Virus record (IMG/VR): IMGVR_UViG_3300027668_000020
Coordinates: 1 to 58,206 of that record
Length of the DNA stretch: 58,206 nucleotides
DNA from: a virus
Reading direction: 5' to 3' (one strand)
A program made the translations under genes and the position numbers. Of the stretch, positions 49,422 to 57,202 are shown piece after piece (the first letter of the stretch is position 1; the number at the start of each line of letters is the position of its first letter). The notes under the pieces were generated by a model. That model had not been told where the DNA came from and did not search any database. It was given only the letters and a program-made list of their open reading frames with translations.

Positions 49422-50330
49422 ATGGCTATTTCAAGAAGTCAATTACTAAAAGAGCTACTCCCCGGACTAAACGCATTGTTTGGCCTAGAGTACGCGAAAT
49501 ACGGCGAAGAGCATAAAGAGATTTTCGAGACTGAAACCTCTGATCGTTCTTTTGAAGAAGAAACTAAGCTATCTGGTTTTGGTTCAGCTCCAACAAAATC
49601 AGAAGGTTCTGCAATTGAGTATGATAATGCTCAAGAAGCATGGACTGCACGCTACACTCACGAAACTGTTGCAATGGGTTTCTCAATCACTGAAGAAGCG
49701 ATTGAAGATAACTTGTATGACTCTTTGTCATCTCGTTACACCAAAGCACTAGCTCGTGGAATGGCGTACACTAAGCAAGTTAAAGGCGCTGATATTCTTA
49801 ACAACGCTTTTGCTGCTGCTAATACTTACGGCGACGGACAAGTACTTTGTTCTACTGCTCACCCACTGGTTAACGGCGGTGTTAACTCTAACCGTCCTGC
49901 GGTTGCAGCCGACCTTAACGAAACTTCTTTGGAAGCAGCTATCATTCAGATTTCTGGCTACACCGATGAGCGTGGTCTTTTGATCGCGGCCAAGCCTAAG
50001 AAGCTAGTTATCCCACCTTCCTTACAGTTTGTTGCAACTCGTTTGCTTGAGACTGAAGGCCGCGTAGGAACTGCGGACAACGACATTAACGCTATTATGA
50101 GCAATGGTGCCGTTCCACAGGGTTATGCAATTAACCATTACCTGACTGATACTGATGCATGGTTTATGATGACTGACGTACCTAATGGTTTGAAGCACTT
50201 CGTTCGTAGCCCAATGGCTACTTCTATGGACGCGGACTTCGACACTGGTAACAGCCGTTATAAGGCTCGTGAGCGTTACTCGTTCGGTGTATCTGATCCA
50301 CTAGGTATCTACGGTTCGCCCGGCGCTTAA
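49422..50330 (+). CDS. Major capsid protein (Mu gpT-like)
   Basis: This 302-aa protein has features of Mu gpT-like HK97-fold capsids: RYTHETVAMGFSITEEAIED, then SRYTKALARGMAYTKQVKGA, LCSTAHPLVNGG and DVPNGLKHFVRSPMATSMD. It is followed at once by a strong terminator, as usual for the most abundant virion gene. No N-terminal protease-cleaved section is visible. It forms the shell with the scaffold and the decoration protein upstream. Confidence 0.9.
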   Translation: MAISRSQLLKELLPGLNALFGLEYAKYGEEHKEIFETETSDRSFEEETKLSGFGSAPTKSEGSAIEYDNAQEAWTARYTHETVAMGFSITEEAIEDNLYDSLSSRYTKALARGMAYTKQVKGADILNNAFAAANTYGDGQVLCSTAHPLVNGGVNSNRPAVAADLNETSLEAAIIQISGYTDERGLLIAAKPKKLVIPPSLQFVATRLLETEGRVGTADNDINAIMSNGAVPQGYAINHYLTDTDAWFMMTDVPNGLKHFVRSPMATSMDADFDTGNSRYKARERYSFGVSDPLGIYGSPGA

Positions 50331-50354
50331 TCGCGTAGTAACACGCTGTACTAA

Positions 50355-50376
50355 GGGGGCTTCGGCCCCCTTTTTT
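50355..50376 (+). terminator. Strong rho-independent terminator after the capsid gene
   Basis: GGGGGC, loop TTCG, GCCCCC (50355-50370) then TTTTTT (50371-50376). The stable UUCG-type hairpin and T-run are textbook. It should set high capsid mRNA apart from the genes further right. Confidence 0.93.
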
Positions 50377-50380
50377 ATTG

Positions 50381-50410
50381 TTGACTTAAAGCCACACACT
50401 GTGATATGTT
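50381..50410 (+). promoter_or_regulatory. Candidate sigma70 promoter after the terminator
   Basis: TTGACT (50381-50386), 18-base spacer, TATGTT (50405-50410), starting only 5 bases after the terminator. It would restart transcription of the downstream genes. Confidence 0.5.
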
Positions 50411-50481
50411 TGCCTGTATCGGGAAACAATCCGGTGAATCTGACAGACCCGACTGACGACATGTAGACAGATTCTCCTTAA

Positions 50482-50493
50482 CTCACATGTGAG
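50482..50493. promoter_or_regulatory. 12-bp palindrome before the 156-aa gene
   Basis: CTCACATGTGAG is a perfect palindrome 10 bases before the ATG at 50503, flanked by imperfect arms AGATTCTC and GAGAATTCT that lengthen the hairpin. No good ribosome site is seen except GAGAA inside the arm, so folding may control translation. Confidence 0.45.
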
Positions 50494-50502
50494 AATTCTA
50501 TA

Positions 50503-50973
50503 ATGGCTAATACCACTTTTTCCGGCCCTATCCGCGCTGGTAACATCCGAAACACTATAGGCACAACTGTAGGCACTGACGTTGCTAACGTAGGCTATGT
50601 AGTTACGTGCCAAGACGCATTGCAAACCCTTGCGGGTGGCGCAGTTGCCGCCGTTGCAACAAACATAGTAATCCCCGCAAATTCCAAAATTGTTAACATT
50701 ATTGTTGACATGGTTAGTGCCGCAAACACAACAACAAACATTAGTGTTGGTCAGGTTGGTGGTGGAGCTAGTACGTTTATAAACGCATTGGCATCAGGCA
50801 CTACTGTTGGTATTAAGCCACTTGGTGTTTCTGGTGGTGGAACCTTAGCGTGGGGCAACACGGGCACTTCAGACTTACGTCTTAATATAACGGGTTCAGC
50901 GGCTACTAACGCAGGGTCTGTCCGTATAACCGTAATGTATGCACAGGCGTTTAACACTACAATTCAACCGTAA
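50503..50973 (+). CDS. Beta-rich virion protein, unknown (156 aa)
   Basis: This 156-aa protein reads MANTTFSGPIRAGNIRNTIG, then VVTCQDALQTLAGGAVAAVA and GTSDLRLNITGSAATNAGSV. It is low in charge, rich in Thr, Val, Gly and Ala, consistent with a small surface or tail-fibre-like virion protein. It is the first gene after the terminator and promoter. Opening GPIRAGNI is shared by small virion proteins in marine phages. Function unknown. Confidence 0.55.
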   Translation: MANTTFSGPIRAGNIRNTIGTTVGTDVANVGYVVTCQDALQTLAGGAVAAVATNIVIPANSKIVNIIVDMVSAANTTTNISVGQVGGGASTFINALASGTTVGIKPLGVSGGGTLAWGNTGTSDLRLNITGSAATNAGSVRITVMYAQAFNTTIQP

Positions 50974-50983
50974 GGAGTAGATT

Positions 50984-51583
50984 ATGTCTTTTTCTTCTGA
51001 CATTCAATCGACATTTATTTCTGCGGCAGTAGCGAGTGCAACGGCTATATCCCTTGCTGCGGGGGTAGGCAACAATGCTGCCCTCTCAATTGTTGGGGGG
51101 AGTCCTTTTACACTTGACGCTGCTAGAAAGATTACTATCACTTGCGTTGGGGATGATGACGCTATTTCCTTTACTATTGTTGGGCTAGACCAGCTAGGAA
51201 ATGCGGCTACAGAAAGTCTCACAGGTACTGATGGTGGTGTATCTACTAGTGTTGGGTACTGGACTTCTATTACCTCTATTACAGCAGTGGGCGATCCCGC
51301 GAATAATGTAAGTGCAGGTACTTCTAACAGCGTAGTAGCCCCCATATTTGGTGGTAGATTACGATTACAGGGTTTGTATGCTGTTAATACAGGTACAGCA
51401 GGTACTATTACATTTAGGGAGACTAGTCCTACAGGAACTATTCGTATGCAATTTGCTACGGTAGGCTCTGCTACTAGTTCTGAATACCCTGACATACCTG
51501 ACGATGGAATACTGTTTAAAGATGGGGGGTATGTAGATTATTCTCCTGTAAACATGTCTTCTATAACTTTATTCTATGCGTAA
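50984..51583 (+). CDS. Beta-rich virion protein, unknown (199 aa)
   Basis: This 199-aa protein has AAGGAG before the start. It is almost uncharged, with repeated beta patterns (SLAAGVGNNAALSIVGG, ITCVGDDDAISFTIVGLDQL, GTITFRETSPTGTIRMQFAT). It probably partners the 156-aa protein. It overlaps the start of the first Lys-rich gene by 8 bases. Confidence 0.55.
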   Translation: MSFSSDIQSTFISAAVASATAISLAAGVGNNAALSIVGGSPFTLDAARKITITCVGDDDAISFTIVGLDQLGNAATESLTGTDGGVSTSVGYWTSITSITAVGDPANNVSAGTSNSVVAPIFGGRLRLQGLYAVNTGTAGTITFRETSPTGTIRMQFATVGSATSSEYPDIPDDGILFKDGGYVDYSPVNMSSITLFYA

Positions 51584-51887
51584 GTACTACAAAAAAGGTG
51601 GAGCGGTCAAAAAATCCCCCGCATGGACTCGCAAGGCAGGTAAGAGCGAGTCTGGGGGGTTAAATAAGGAAGGTGTAGCTAGTTACCGGAGGGCTAATCC
51701 CGGCAGTAAGTTAAAGACTGCTGTAACTACTAAGCCTAGCAAGCTAAAGAAAGGTTCTAAAGCTGCTAACCGCCGTAAGTCTTTTTGCGCTCGTATGCAG
51801 GGCATGAAGAAACGCAACACAAGTTCTAAGACGGCTAACGATCCAAATAGCCGTATTAATAAAAGTCTACGTAAGTGGAATTGTTAG
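51576..51887 (+). CDS. Small Lys-rich virion-type protein (DUF6321-like)
   Basis: This is a 103-aa strongly basic protein. It opens MRKYYKKGGAVKK and contains GGLNKEGVASYRRANPGSKL, then RRKSFCARMQGMKKR and the end NDPNSRINKSLRKWNC. I recall this block (GL..G...Y....GS.LK; RRKSFCARM.GM; SLRKWNC) as a small family found in marine phages and also in large viruses of eukaryotes (DUF6321-like). Conserved Cys may be redox or metal active. It likely binds packaged DNA or the inner capsid face; that is inferred from charge and place. Confidence 0.65.
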   Translation: MRKYYKKGGAVKKSPAWTRKAGKSESGGLNKEGVASYRRANPGSKLKTAVTTKPSKLKKGSKAANRRKSFCARMQGMKKRNTSSKTANDPNSRINKSLRKWNC

Positions 51888-51897
51888 GGGAAAGAAC

Positions 51898-52875
51898 ATG
51901 GCATTACCAATATTAGCGGCAGTAGCACGAATGGGTGTTGGCGCGGCAATGAAGAAGTTTGGCAAGGGCGCAGTAAAGAAGGCTATGGATGTCGAGAAGA
52001 AAGTATCCGGCAAAGCTGGCTCTAAAAAAGAGTTGGAAGAACTATCTAGTAAGATGAAGCCTACTGATAAACGAGTCAAAGGTGTTAAAGCTAAAAGTAA
52101 GTCCGCTACTACTAGAAGACGTAACCAGAATGTTAAGGCTAATCAAGCCGCCACGGACTCCGCAAAAACTGCCAACATAAAAAGTGGACGTAAGCGGATT
52201 GGTGCTGCCACATCAGTTGCATCTACAGCGCCTATGTTTATGGGTTCAGATGATAAAAAGATCACTTCTCTCGCTAAGGAATCTACTGGTAACTTTAAAG
52301 CGCAAGACAACGATACTGTTCCTACAGGCGTTAATCTACGTAAAGAAGCAAAATCAGCCGCTAAGATGGACAACAGACAGGGCGTTAAATCTGCGACTAT
52401 GAAGCAAAAGAGTGAGCAAACAAAAACTGCTACTGATGTTCCTAAGCCCCCTACTAAAACTAAGTCAGATCAAAGTCCTACTAGTAAACGCTCGTGGAAA
52501 GACTTTACTGGTAAAGGAGCAGCAGTACGCGCTAAGAAAGCGGGTTTCGATGCTTACATGGGCGCAGACGGCAAAAAGAAAGCAGCCGTATTAAAAGAAG
52601 ACTTAGGCGAGAAAGAAACTTTAGGGCAATTCTTAAACGCCAAAGCTAGAGGTGGCCCTGACAAACCTAAACCCAAGATTAAGAAAATGAACATGGGCGG
52701 CATGACTAACGATCCATCTGTAGCCGCTATGATGCCTAGGAAGAAACGAAAGCCTATGACCCCAGCTCAACGAGCTATGGGTGGTGGCGCAGCTATGCCT
52801 ATGATGAATAAAGGCGGTAAGGTTCGCGGTGCTGGCATGGCTAAAAAGGGCGTACGCGCCTGTAAGATGAGATAA
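51898..52875 (+). CDS. Long Lys-rich protein with GGKVRGAGMAKKGVRACKMR tail
   Basis: This 325-aa very basic, low-complexity protein is rich in Lys, Ala, Ser and Thr (KAKSKSATTRRRNQNVKAN), with little predicted fold apart from the N-terminal MALPILAAVARMGVGAAMKK. A Gly/Met-rich stretch (MNMGGMTNDPSVAAMMPRKK) leads to the final 20 residues GGKVRGAGMAKKGVRACKMR, identical to the end of the next protein. It resembles histone-like or DNA-condensing virion proteins. GGGGAAAG precedes the start. Confidence 0.55.
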   Translation: MALPILAAVARMGVGAAMKKFGKGAVKKAMDVEKKVSGKAGSKKELEELSSKMKPTDKRVKGVKAKSKSATTRRRNQNVKANQAATDSAKTANIKSGRKRIGAATSVASTAPMFMGSDDKKITSLAKESTGNFKAQDNDTVPTGVNLRKEAKSAAKMDNRQGVKSATMKQKSEQTKTATDVPKPPTKTKSDQSPTSKRSWKDFTGKGAAVRAKKAGFDAYMGADGKKKAAVLKEDLGEKETLGQFLNAKARGGPDKPKPKIKKMNMGGMTNDPSVAAMMPRKKRKPMTPAQRAMGGGAAMPMMNKGGKVRGAGMAKKGVRACKMR

Positions 52876-53594
52876 GGAGAATAGTAATGGCTGTACCTAA
52901 AGGCACTACAAGAACTAACCAGCGCAAACCCAAGGACATGAACGAGGAAGAATTTCTCGCGTTTACTAAGGGTAAAGAAACCCGTAAAAAAGGAAAAGCC
53001 GCTCTTGGTGCAGACATGCGAAAGGGCAAGAAAGAAAAAGTTGCCTCTAAGAAAAAGAAATTTGAAGATAGCCAAGCTAAGAAAAAAGCTGCTTTTGACC
53101 AAAAAGTATCTGAAGACACATATAAAAGTAATGTCAGAAAGTATCAAGCTCAGAAAGAACGAGGAGAAAATAGCTCGCTCGATAAAAAACTTGATAAATT
53201 CGGAGATAATTTGGGTGATAAGTTACGGGGTACCTCTTTGAACAAAGCTAATAACATGACCTCTAGGGATGAAAAAGCCAAGATGCGTGCCCGTAAAGAT
53301 GTTTTAGGGTACAAAGGCGGCGGTCTAATGAAGAAGAAAAAACTAGGAATGATGAAGTACCCCCCTCTTTCCGCTAAAGTGTTTGATGCTATGACAGACG
53401 AGCAAAAAGCAGAATACAAGTTTAAGCAGATGGGTCAAACTTTAGGTGCCTCACCTTCAGAGCCCGTGCCAAAAGCCAAGAAAAAACCTGTTAAGAAGAT
53501 GATGGGGGGCGGAATGGCTAAAGCGTATAAGGAAGGCGGTAAGGTTCGTGGCGCAGGTATGGCTAAGAAAGGCGTACGTGCTTGTAAGATGCGC
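52813..53594 (+). repeat. Duplicated C-terminal peptide tag in two neighbouring genes
   Basis: Codons 52813-52872 and 53535-53594 both encode GGKVRGAGMAKKGVRACKMR. Synonymous differences are scattered through the two copies. A shorter related form (GGKVKVRGTGAATKG) ends the 60-aa protein at 55330. Confidence 0.8.
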
Positions 53595-53597
53595 TAA
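52887..53597 (+). CDS. Lys-rich protein, second copy of the C-terminal tag
   Basis: This 236-aa basic protein is rich in Lys and Glu, with coiled-coil-like runs (KKEKVASKKKKFEDSQAKKK) and MTDEQKAEYKFKQMGQTLG near 165-185. It ends with the same 20-residue tag as the protein before it, though the DNA differs at many third positions, so the peptide is kept by selection. AAGGAG precedes the start. The stop overlaps the next start (TAATG). Confidence 0.55.
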   Translation: MAVPKGTTRTNQRKPKDMNEEEFLAFTKGKETRKKGKAALGADMRKGKKEKVASKKKKFEDSQAKKKAAFDQKVSEDTYKSNVRKYQAQKERGENSSLDKKLDKFGDNLGDKLRGTSLNKANNMTSRDEKAKMRARKDVLGYKGGGLMKKKKLGMMKYPPLSAKVFDAMTDEQKAEYKFKQMGQTLGASPSEPVPKAKKKPVKKMMGGGMAKAYKEGGKVRGAGMAKKGVRACKMR

Positions 53598-53761
53598 TGA
53601 GACGTTACTACAAGAAAAGCGGCTGTGGCTGTGGGTATAAGGAAGGCGGTACAGTAAAAGACGCTTGTTATACTAAGGTCAAGAAACAGTACAAAGTGTT
53701 CCCGTCAGCATATGCTTCGGGAGCTATCGCTAAATGCCGGAAGAAAAAGGCTGGTAAGTAA
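53597..53761 (+). CDS. 54-aa Lys/Cys-rich protein
   Basis: This gene starts in a TAATG overlap and ends in another with the next gene. It reads MRRYYKKSGCGCGYKEGGTV, then KDACYTKVKKQYKVFPSAYA, then SGAIAKCRKKKAGK. The CYxKVKxxYKVxPSAYASGAxxKCRK block is one I know from marine phages and from large DNA viruses of algae and amoebae. Four cysteines could bind metal. The opening MRxYYK and GG motif is shared with the genes at 51576 and 53761. Confidence 0.7.
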   Translation: MRRYYKKSGCGCGYKEGGTVKDACYTKVKKQYKVFPSAYASGAIAKCRKKKAGK

Positions 53762-54054
53762 TGCGTGTATACTACAAGTCTGGTGGTAAGATACGTAAAA
53801 CAGCCAAAGGAGCCTCGTTAAAGCGTTGGTTCCAAGAGGACTGGAAGGACGTTAAAACTGGCAAGGCTTGTGGTAGAAAGAAAGGCGACAAACGAGAAAC
53901 ACCTTATTGCCGTCCTTCTAAGAGAGTATCTGGAAAGACTCCTAAGACCTCTGGCGAGATGTCTAGCGCCGAGAAAGCAAAGAAAGTAGCAGAGAAGAAA
54001 AAACTAGGACAACCAGCAGGTAAGCCTAAACGCGTAACAGCTACCAAGAGATAA
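53761..54054 (+). CDS. Basic protein, DUF5872-like
   Basis: This 97-aa protein opens MRVYYKSGGKIRK. Residues 21-60 (SLKRWFQEDWKDVKTGKACG, then RKKGDKRETPYCRPSKRVSG) match the DUF5872-type pattern known from giant viruses, algae and marine phages. Two conserved cysteines (ACGR and YCRP) are present. The rest is a Lys-rich tail. A virion DNA-binding or folding role is possible but not proven. Confidence 0.7.
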   Translation: MRVYYKSGGKIRKTAKGASLKRWFQEDWKDVKTGKACGRKKGDKRETPYCRPSKRVSGKTPKTSGEMSSAEKAKKVAEKKKLGQPAGKPKRVTATKR

Positions 54055-54065
54055 GGACACAAAGT

Positions 54066-54260
54066 ATGAAAGGTGTAAAACACTATAAAAGAGACGGTAC
54101 TGAGCACAAGGGTTCTAGTCACAAGATGGCTGATGGCACTCTGCATACTAACAAGTCTCACACTAAAACCAGTGTAAAGTTATTTCATATGAATGAGCTT
54201 TCTGCCAAGGCTAAAGTTAAAGCTAAGGTAAAGCCCGTTAAGAAAAAATTAGGTAAGTAA
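54066..54260 (+). CDS. 64-aa basic, His-rich protein
   Basis: This reads MKGVKHYKRDGTEHKGSSHK, then MADGTLHTNKSHTKTSVKLF, then HMNELSAKAKVKAKVKP. It has six or more His within the first 45 residues, and the motif HYKRDGT..H.G..HKM.DG..H is seen at the same place in other marine phages. It may bind metal or DNA. It belongs to the run of small basic genes 51576-54260. Confidence 0.65.
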   Translation: MKGVKHYKRDGTEHKGSSHKMADGTLHTNKSHTKTSVKLFHMNELSAKAKVKAKVKPVKKKLGK

Positions 54261-54261
54261 T

Positions 54262-54951
54262 ATGGCTACATCAGGTACTGCTTCATTTAATATGGACTTC
54301 ACGGAGATTGCTGAAGAAGCATTTGAACGTGCGGGCCGTGAGATGCGTTCTGGATATGACCTGCGTACTGCGCGACGTTCTATGAACCTACTCACTATAG
54401 AATGGCAGAACCGTGGAATTAACATGTGGACTATAGAGGAGGGCACACTGGCGCTAGTAGCAGGGCAGACTACTCCTTATGACTTACCCGCAGATACTAT
54501 AGACTTGTTAGAGCATCAAATACGTACAGGAAATGGCAACGCGGCTACTCAGTCTGACCTTACCATAAGTCGTATTAGCGTAAGTACTTACGCGGCTATT
54601 CCTAACAAGTTATCACAAGGTAGACCAATACAGCTATATATTGAGCGTCTTCGTGATGCCCCTAAAGTAAACGTGTGGCCTATACCAGACAACAACAACT
54701 ATATATTGTACTACTGGCGTATGCGTAGAATAGAAGATGCTGGCAGTGGTATAGAGACGGCAGATATGAACTTTAGGTTTTTCCCTTGTCTCGTAGCGGG
54801 ATTAGCGTATTACATAGCGTTAAAACTCCCTGACATGGTTGATAGGGTACCTATGTTAAAGGCGGTATACGACGAGCAGTTTGAACTGGCCGCAGGAGAA
54901 GATAGAGAAAAGACTTCCGCTAGGTTCGTGCCTCGTATAGGGTACGTGTAA
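54262..54951 (+). CDS. Head-tail connector (P22 gp4-like)
   Basis: This 229-aa protein contains FTEIAEEAFERAGREMRSGY, then TARRSMNLLTIEWQNRGINM, EEGTLALVAGQTTPYDLPAD and a Tyr/Trp-rich NNNYILYYWRMRRIEDAG. This order is typical of the packaged-DNA-stabilising connector family (P22 gp4-like) that binds under the portal. The second half is helical (FFPCLVAGLAYYIALKLPDM). It starts directly after the last small basic gene and should join head and short tail. Confidence 0.7.
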   Translation: MATSGTASFNMDFTEIAEEAFERAGREMRSGYDLRTARRSMNLLTIEWQNRGINMWTIEEGTLALVAGQTTPYDLPADTIDLLEHQIRTGNGNAATQSDLTISRISVSTYAAIPNKLSQGRPIQLYIERLRDAPKVNVWPIPDNNNYILYYWRMRRIEDAGSGIETADMNFRFFPCLVAGLAYYIALKLPDMVDRVPMLKAVYDEQFELAAGEDREKTSARFVPRIGYV

Positions 54952-54953
54952 AC

Positions 54954-55319
54954 ATGGGCAGTCCGTTTGCTTCAGGCAAAAAAGCTATAGCCTTCTGCGA
55001 CGTGTGTGGGTTTCAGTATAAACTGCGAGAACTAAAAGCCCTGATCAGGAAAGGAAATAATACTAACATAAAGGCGTGCCCCGAATGTTGGAATGGAGAC
55101 CACCCGCAGTTGCGGCTAGGAGAGTTCCCTGTAAATGATCCCCAAGCGTTGCGTGATCCTCGTACAGACCAAAGTCTAGGCGAGTCAGGTGATACCAGTA
55201 GTCGGGGTATACAGTGGGGTTGGAGTCCTGTAGGGGGAGGGTTAGACATTTTTGGATTAACTCCCAACGTATTATTAATAAATGGTAATATAGGGCAAGT
55301 AACAATAACTATTTTATAG
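54954..55319 (+). CDS. Zinc-ribbon virion protein
   Basis: This 121-aa protein has an N-terminal zinc ribbon with CDVC at 15-18 and CPEC at 43-46 (IAFCDVCGFQYKLRELK, then IKACPECWNGDHPQLRL). The middle is Asp/Arg-rich (NDPQALRDPRTDQS) and the end Gly/Ile-rich, probably beta. Related small zinc proteins occur among connector genes of many tailed phages and are thought to be structural. It starts 2 bases after the gp4-like stop. Confidence 0.65.
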   Translation: MGSPFASGKKAIAFCDVCGFQYKLRELKALIRKGNNTNIKACPECWNGDHPQLRLGEFPVNDPQALRDPRTDQSLGESGDTSSRGIQWGWSPVGGGLDIFGLTPNVLLINGNIGQVTITIL

Positions 55320-55329
55320 GAGCATTAAC

Positions 55330-55512
55330 ATGCTTAAAGGCAAGCAGTACAAAATGGACAAGAATAAAGACGGTAAGATTTCTGGTGCTGACTTTAAAAA
55401 GATGAATAAAGGTGGTATGGCTAAGATGGGCTACGCAAAGGGTGGTAAAGTAAAAGTACGTGGTACTGGCGCTGCTACTAAAGGCTTGTACGCACGCGGC
55501 CCAATGGCGTAA
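55330..55512 (+). CDS. 60-aa EF-hand-like protein with Gly-Lys-rich tail
   Basis: This 60-aa protein has one EF-hand-like calcium loop at about 9-20 (DKNKDGKISGADF), then GGMAKMGYAKGGKVKVRGTG and ATKGLYARGPMA. The GGKVKVRGTGAATKG end is a form of the C-terminal tag of the two Lys-rich proteins. AGGAG precedes the start. A role in virion calcium binding or assembly is possible. Confidence 0.6.
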   Translation: MLKGKQYKMDKNKDGKISGADFKKMNKGGMAKMGYAKGGKVKVRGTGAATKGLYARGPMA

Positions 55513-55515
55513 TCC

Positions 55516-56148
55516 ATGAACTATACTGAACTGAAAACTAATATCGAAGACATCTGTGAAAATTCATTTACAGACGCGCAGCTTGCTATGTTTACGCAAC
55601 AGGCCGAGCAGAAGATATATAGCTCAGTCCAGATACCCGCGCTACGTAAAAACGTAACAGGACGTACTCAAGCGAATAATCAGTACTTAACAGTACCTGT
55701 TACTGATTTTCTGTATACTTACAGTTTGGCAGTAATTGACTCTAATGGGTCATTCACGTACCTAATAAATAAAGATGTTAATTTTATACGTGAGGCGTAC
55801 CCTATTGTTACATCCACAGGATTACCGAAACACTACGCTTATTTTAGCCAGAATAGTTTTTTGTTGGGGCCAACTCCTACTAATATATACGATGTAGAGT
55901 TACATTATGGGTACTATCCTGAATCAATAGTCACTGCTGGTACTACGTGGTTAGGCACCGAGTTTGACTCTGCACTGCTTAATGGCGCATTAATTGAAGC
56001 GATAAGATTTATGAAAGGTGAACCGGATACCATAGCTAACTATGAGAAGATGTATTTGCTGTCTATTACCCTATTAAAGAATCTTGGTGACGGTAAGTTA
56101 CGCGAAGATACATATCGTTCTGGGCAATTCAGAACTACACCTAGCTGA
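55516..56148 (+). CDS. Tail connector / phage adaptor protein
   Basis: This 210-aa protein has an N-terminal helix (NYTELKTNIEDICENSFTDA, then MFTQQAEQKIYSSVQIPALR) followed by a beta section (NNQYLTVPVTDFLYTYSLAV) and HYGYYPESIVTAG, then FDSALLNGALIEAIRFMKGE. This layout matches the phage adaptor family that sits under the portal in short-tailed phages. With the gp4-like and gp10-like proteins it makes up the tail machine. Confidence 0.65.
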   Translation: MNYTELKTNIEDICENSFTDAQLAMFTQQAEQKIYSSVQIPALRKNVTGRTQANNQYLTVPVTDFLYTYSLAVIDSNGSFTYLINKDVNFIREAYPIVTSTGLPKHYAYFSQNSFLLGPTPTNIYDVELHYGYYPESIVTAGTTWLGTEFDSALLNGALIEAIRFMKGEPDTIANYEKMYLLSITLLKNLGDGKLREDTYRSGQFRTTPS

Positions 56149-56158
56149 GTATATTAAA

Positions 56159-56446
56159 ATGTTTGATTTAGCTGTATCAAGTATAGGCTCTGTAGGAGTC
56201 ACTACTACTAACAATAAAGGGCATGATCCTGAGTTCTGGGCGGATATAGCTACCCAACAAATAGTATCTGTAGGTGGAGAATGTCACCCTGTAATAAAAG
56301 AACAGGCTGAAGCGTTTAAACTACAAGTATTTAATGCAGTAAAATATTATATGGACAAGGCTATTGAAAGCGATAGAACTACGCTTGTGGCATTACTTGA
56401 CCAAAACCAACAGCAAGATATTGCTGATATTATTAGGAGACTATAA
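56159..56446 (+). CDS. Small virion protein, conserved in phages
   Basis: This is a 95-aa protein; ATG at 56159 is chosen because the frame further left runs inside the previous gene. It reads MFDLAVSSIGSVGVTTTNNK, then GHDPEFWADIATQQIVSVGG, HPVIKEQAEAFKLQVFNAVK and a final helix QQDIADIIRRL. The G(H)xPEFWAxxxxxxIVxVG..HPVI.EQA block is common in tail gene clusters of marine phages. The function is unknown. The stop overlaps the next start. Confidence 0.65.
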   Translation: MFDLAVSSIGSVGVTTTNNKGHDPEFWADIATQQIVSVGGECHPVIKEQAEAFKLQVFNAVKYYMDKAIESDRTTLVALLDQNQQQDIADIIRRL

Positions 56447-56883
56447 TGGCGATAAGTCAGGCAATGTGTACATCGTTTAAGAAAGAACTGTTAGAAGGTA
56501 AACACAACTTTTTAGCATCTGGCGGAGATGTTTTTAAGATAGCTTTATATACCAGTTCTTCTGATATTAGCGCAGCAACCGCTGGGTACACTACTAGTAA
56601 CGAAGTAAGTAGCAATGGTACTAGCTACCCTGCAAAAGGTAAGGCATTAGACAGAGTAAACCCTAGTGCTTCTGGGACTACGGGCATGACTTCTTTTGGC
56701 ACATGTACATTTCCGGGTGTTACGCTTACCGCTAGAGGAGCATTAATATACAACGAAGATACTACAGGAGATACTTCGGTCTGTGTATTAGACTTTGGAG
56801 CGGATAAGACCGCTACTAACGGTAGCTTTACCATTACCTTTCCCGCAGTAGGTGCTAGCACCTCTATTATAAGAATAGCGTAA
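56446..56883 (+). CDS. Virion protein, tail-module (145 aa)
   Basis: This 145-aa protein reads MAISQAMCTSFKKELLEGKH, then FKIALYTSSSDISAATAGYT, TSNEVSSNGTSYPAKG and FPAVGASTSIIRIA. This order (short helix, then FKIALYT.., then a beta body ending in FPA.....IRIA) is widespread among phage structural proteins of unknown role. It starts and ends in overlaps with its neighbours (TAATG type), pointing to co-translation. Confidence 0.65.
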   Translation: MAISQAMCTSFKKELLEGKHNFLASGGDVFKIALYTSSSDISAATAGYTTSNEVSSNGTSYPAKGKALDRVNPSASGTTGMTSFGTCTFPGVTLTARGALIYNEDTTGDTSVCVLDFGADKTATNGSFTITFPAVGASTSIIRIA

Positions 56884-57191
56884 TGTCCGATCCGGTCACA
56901 GGTTGGGGACGAGGTACATGGGGCGCAGGTACATGGAGTTCAGTTACTCCCATACCCGTCACAGGAGTAGCAGGCACCAGTGCGGTAGGTAATGTAACTG
57001 TACTACCCGTATGCGCTGTATCCGTAACAGGAGTTTCTGCTTCAGGTGCGATAGGTAATGTACTAGCTGGTACATCAGCAAACGTTATTTTAACGGGTGT
57101 TTCAGCTACAGGCGAGATAGGAACAACAAACGTATGGGAACTGATAGACACGTCTCAGCCCAACACTAATTGGCAAGTAATAGCCGCGTGA
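56883..57191 (+). CDS. Repeat-bearing small fibre-like protein
   Basis: This 102-aa protein opens MSDPVTGWGRGTWGAGTWSS and is built from three copies of a unit of the form VTGVxATGxIGxV (PVTGVAGTSAVGNVTVL, SVTGVSASGAIGNVL, LTGVSATGEIGT). It then ends IDTSQPNTNWQVIAA. Such repeats form a beta-rich rod on tail or fibre bases. It immediately precedes the main tail fibre gene. Confidence 0.6.
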   Translation: MSDPVTGWGRGTWGAGTWSSVTPIPVTGVAGTSAVGNVTVLPVCAVSVTGVSASGAIGNVLAGTSANVILTGVSATGEIGTTNVWELIDTSQPNTNWQVIAA

Positions 57192-57202
57192 GGAAGTAAA
57201 TA

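Noticed and set aside
53904-54161. Minus-strand 85-aa frame over the small basic genes
   Set aside because: Opposite to well-supported, tightly coupled genes; Phe/Ser/Leu-rich as expected for the complement of Lys-rich codons.
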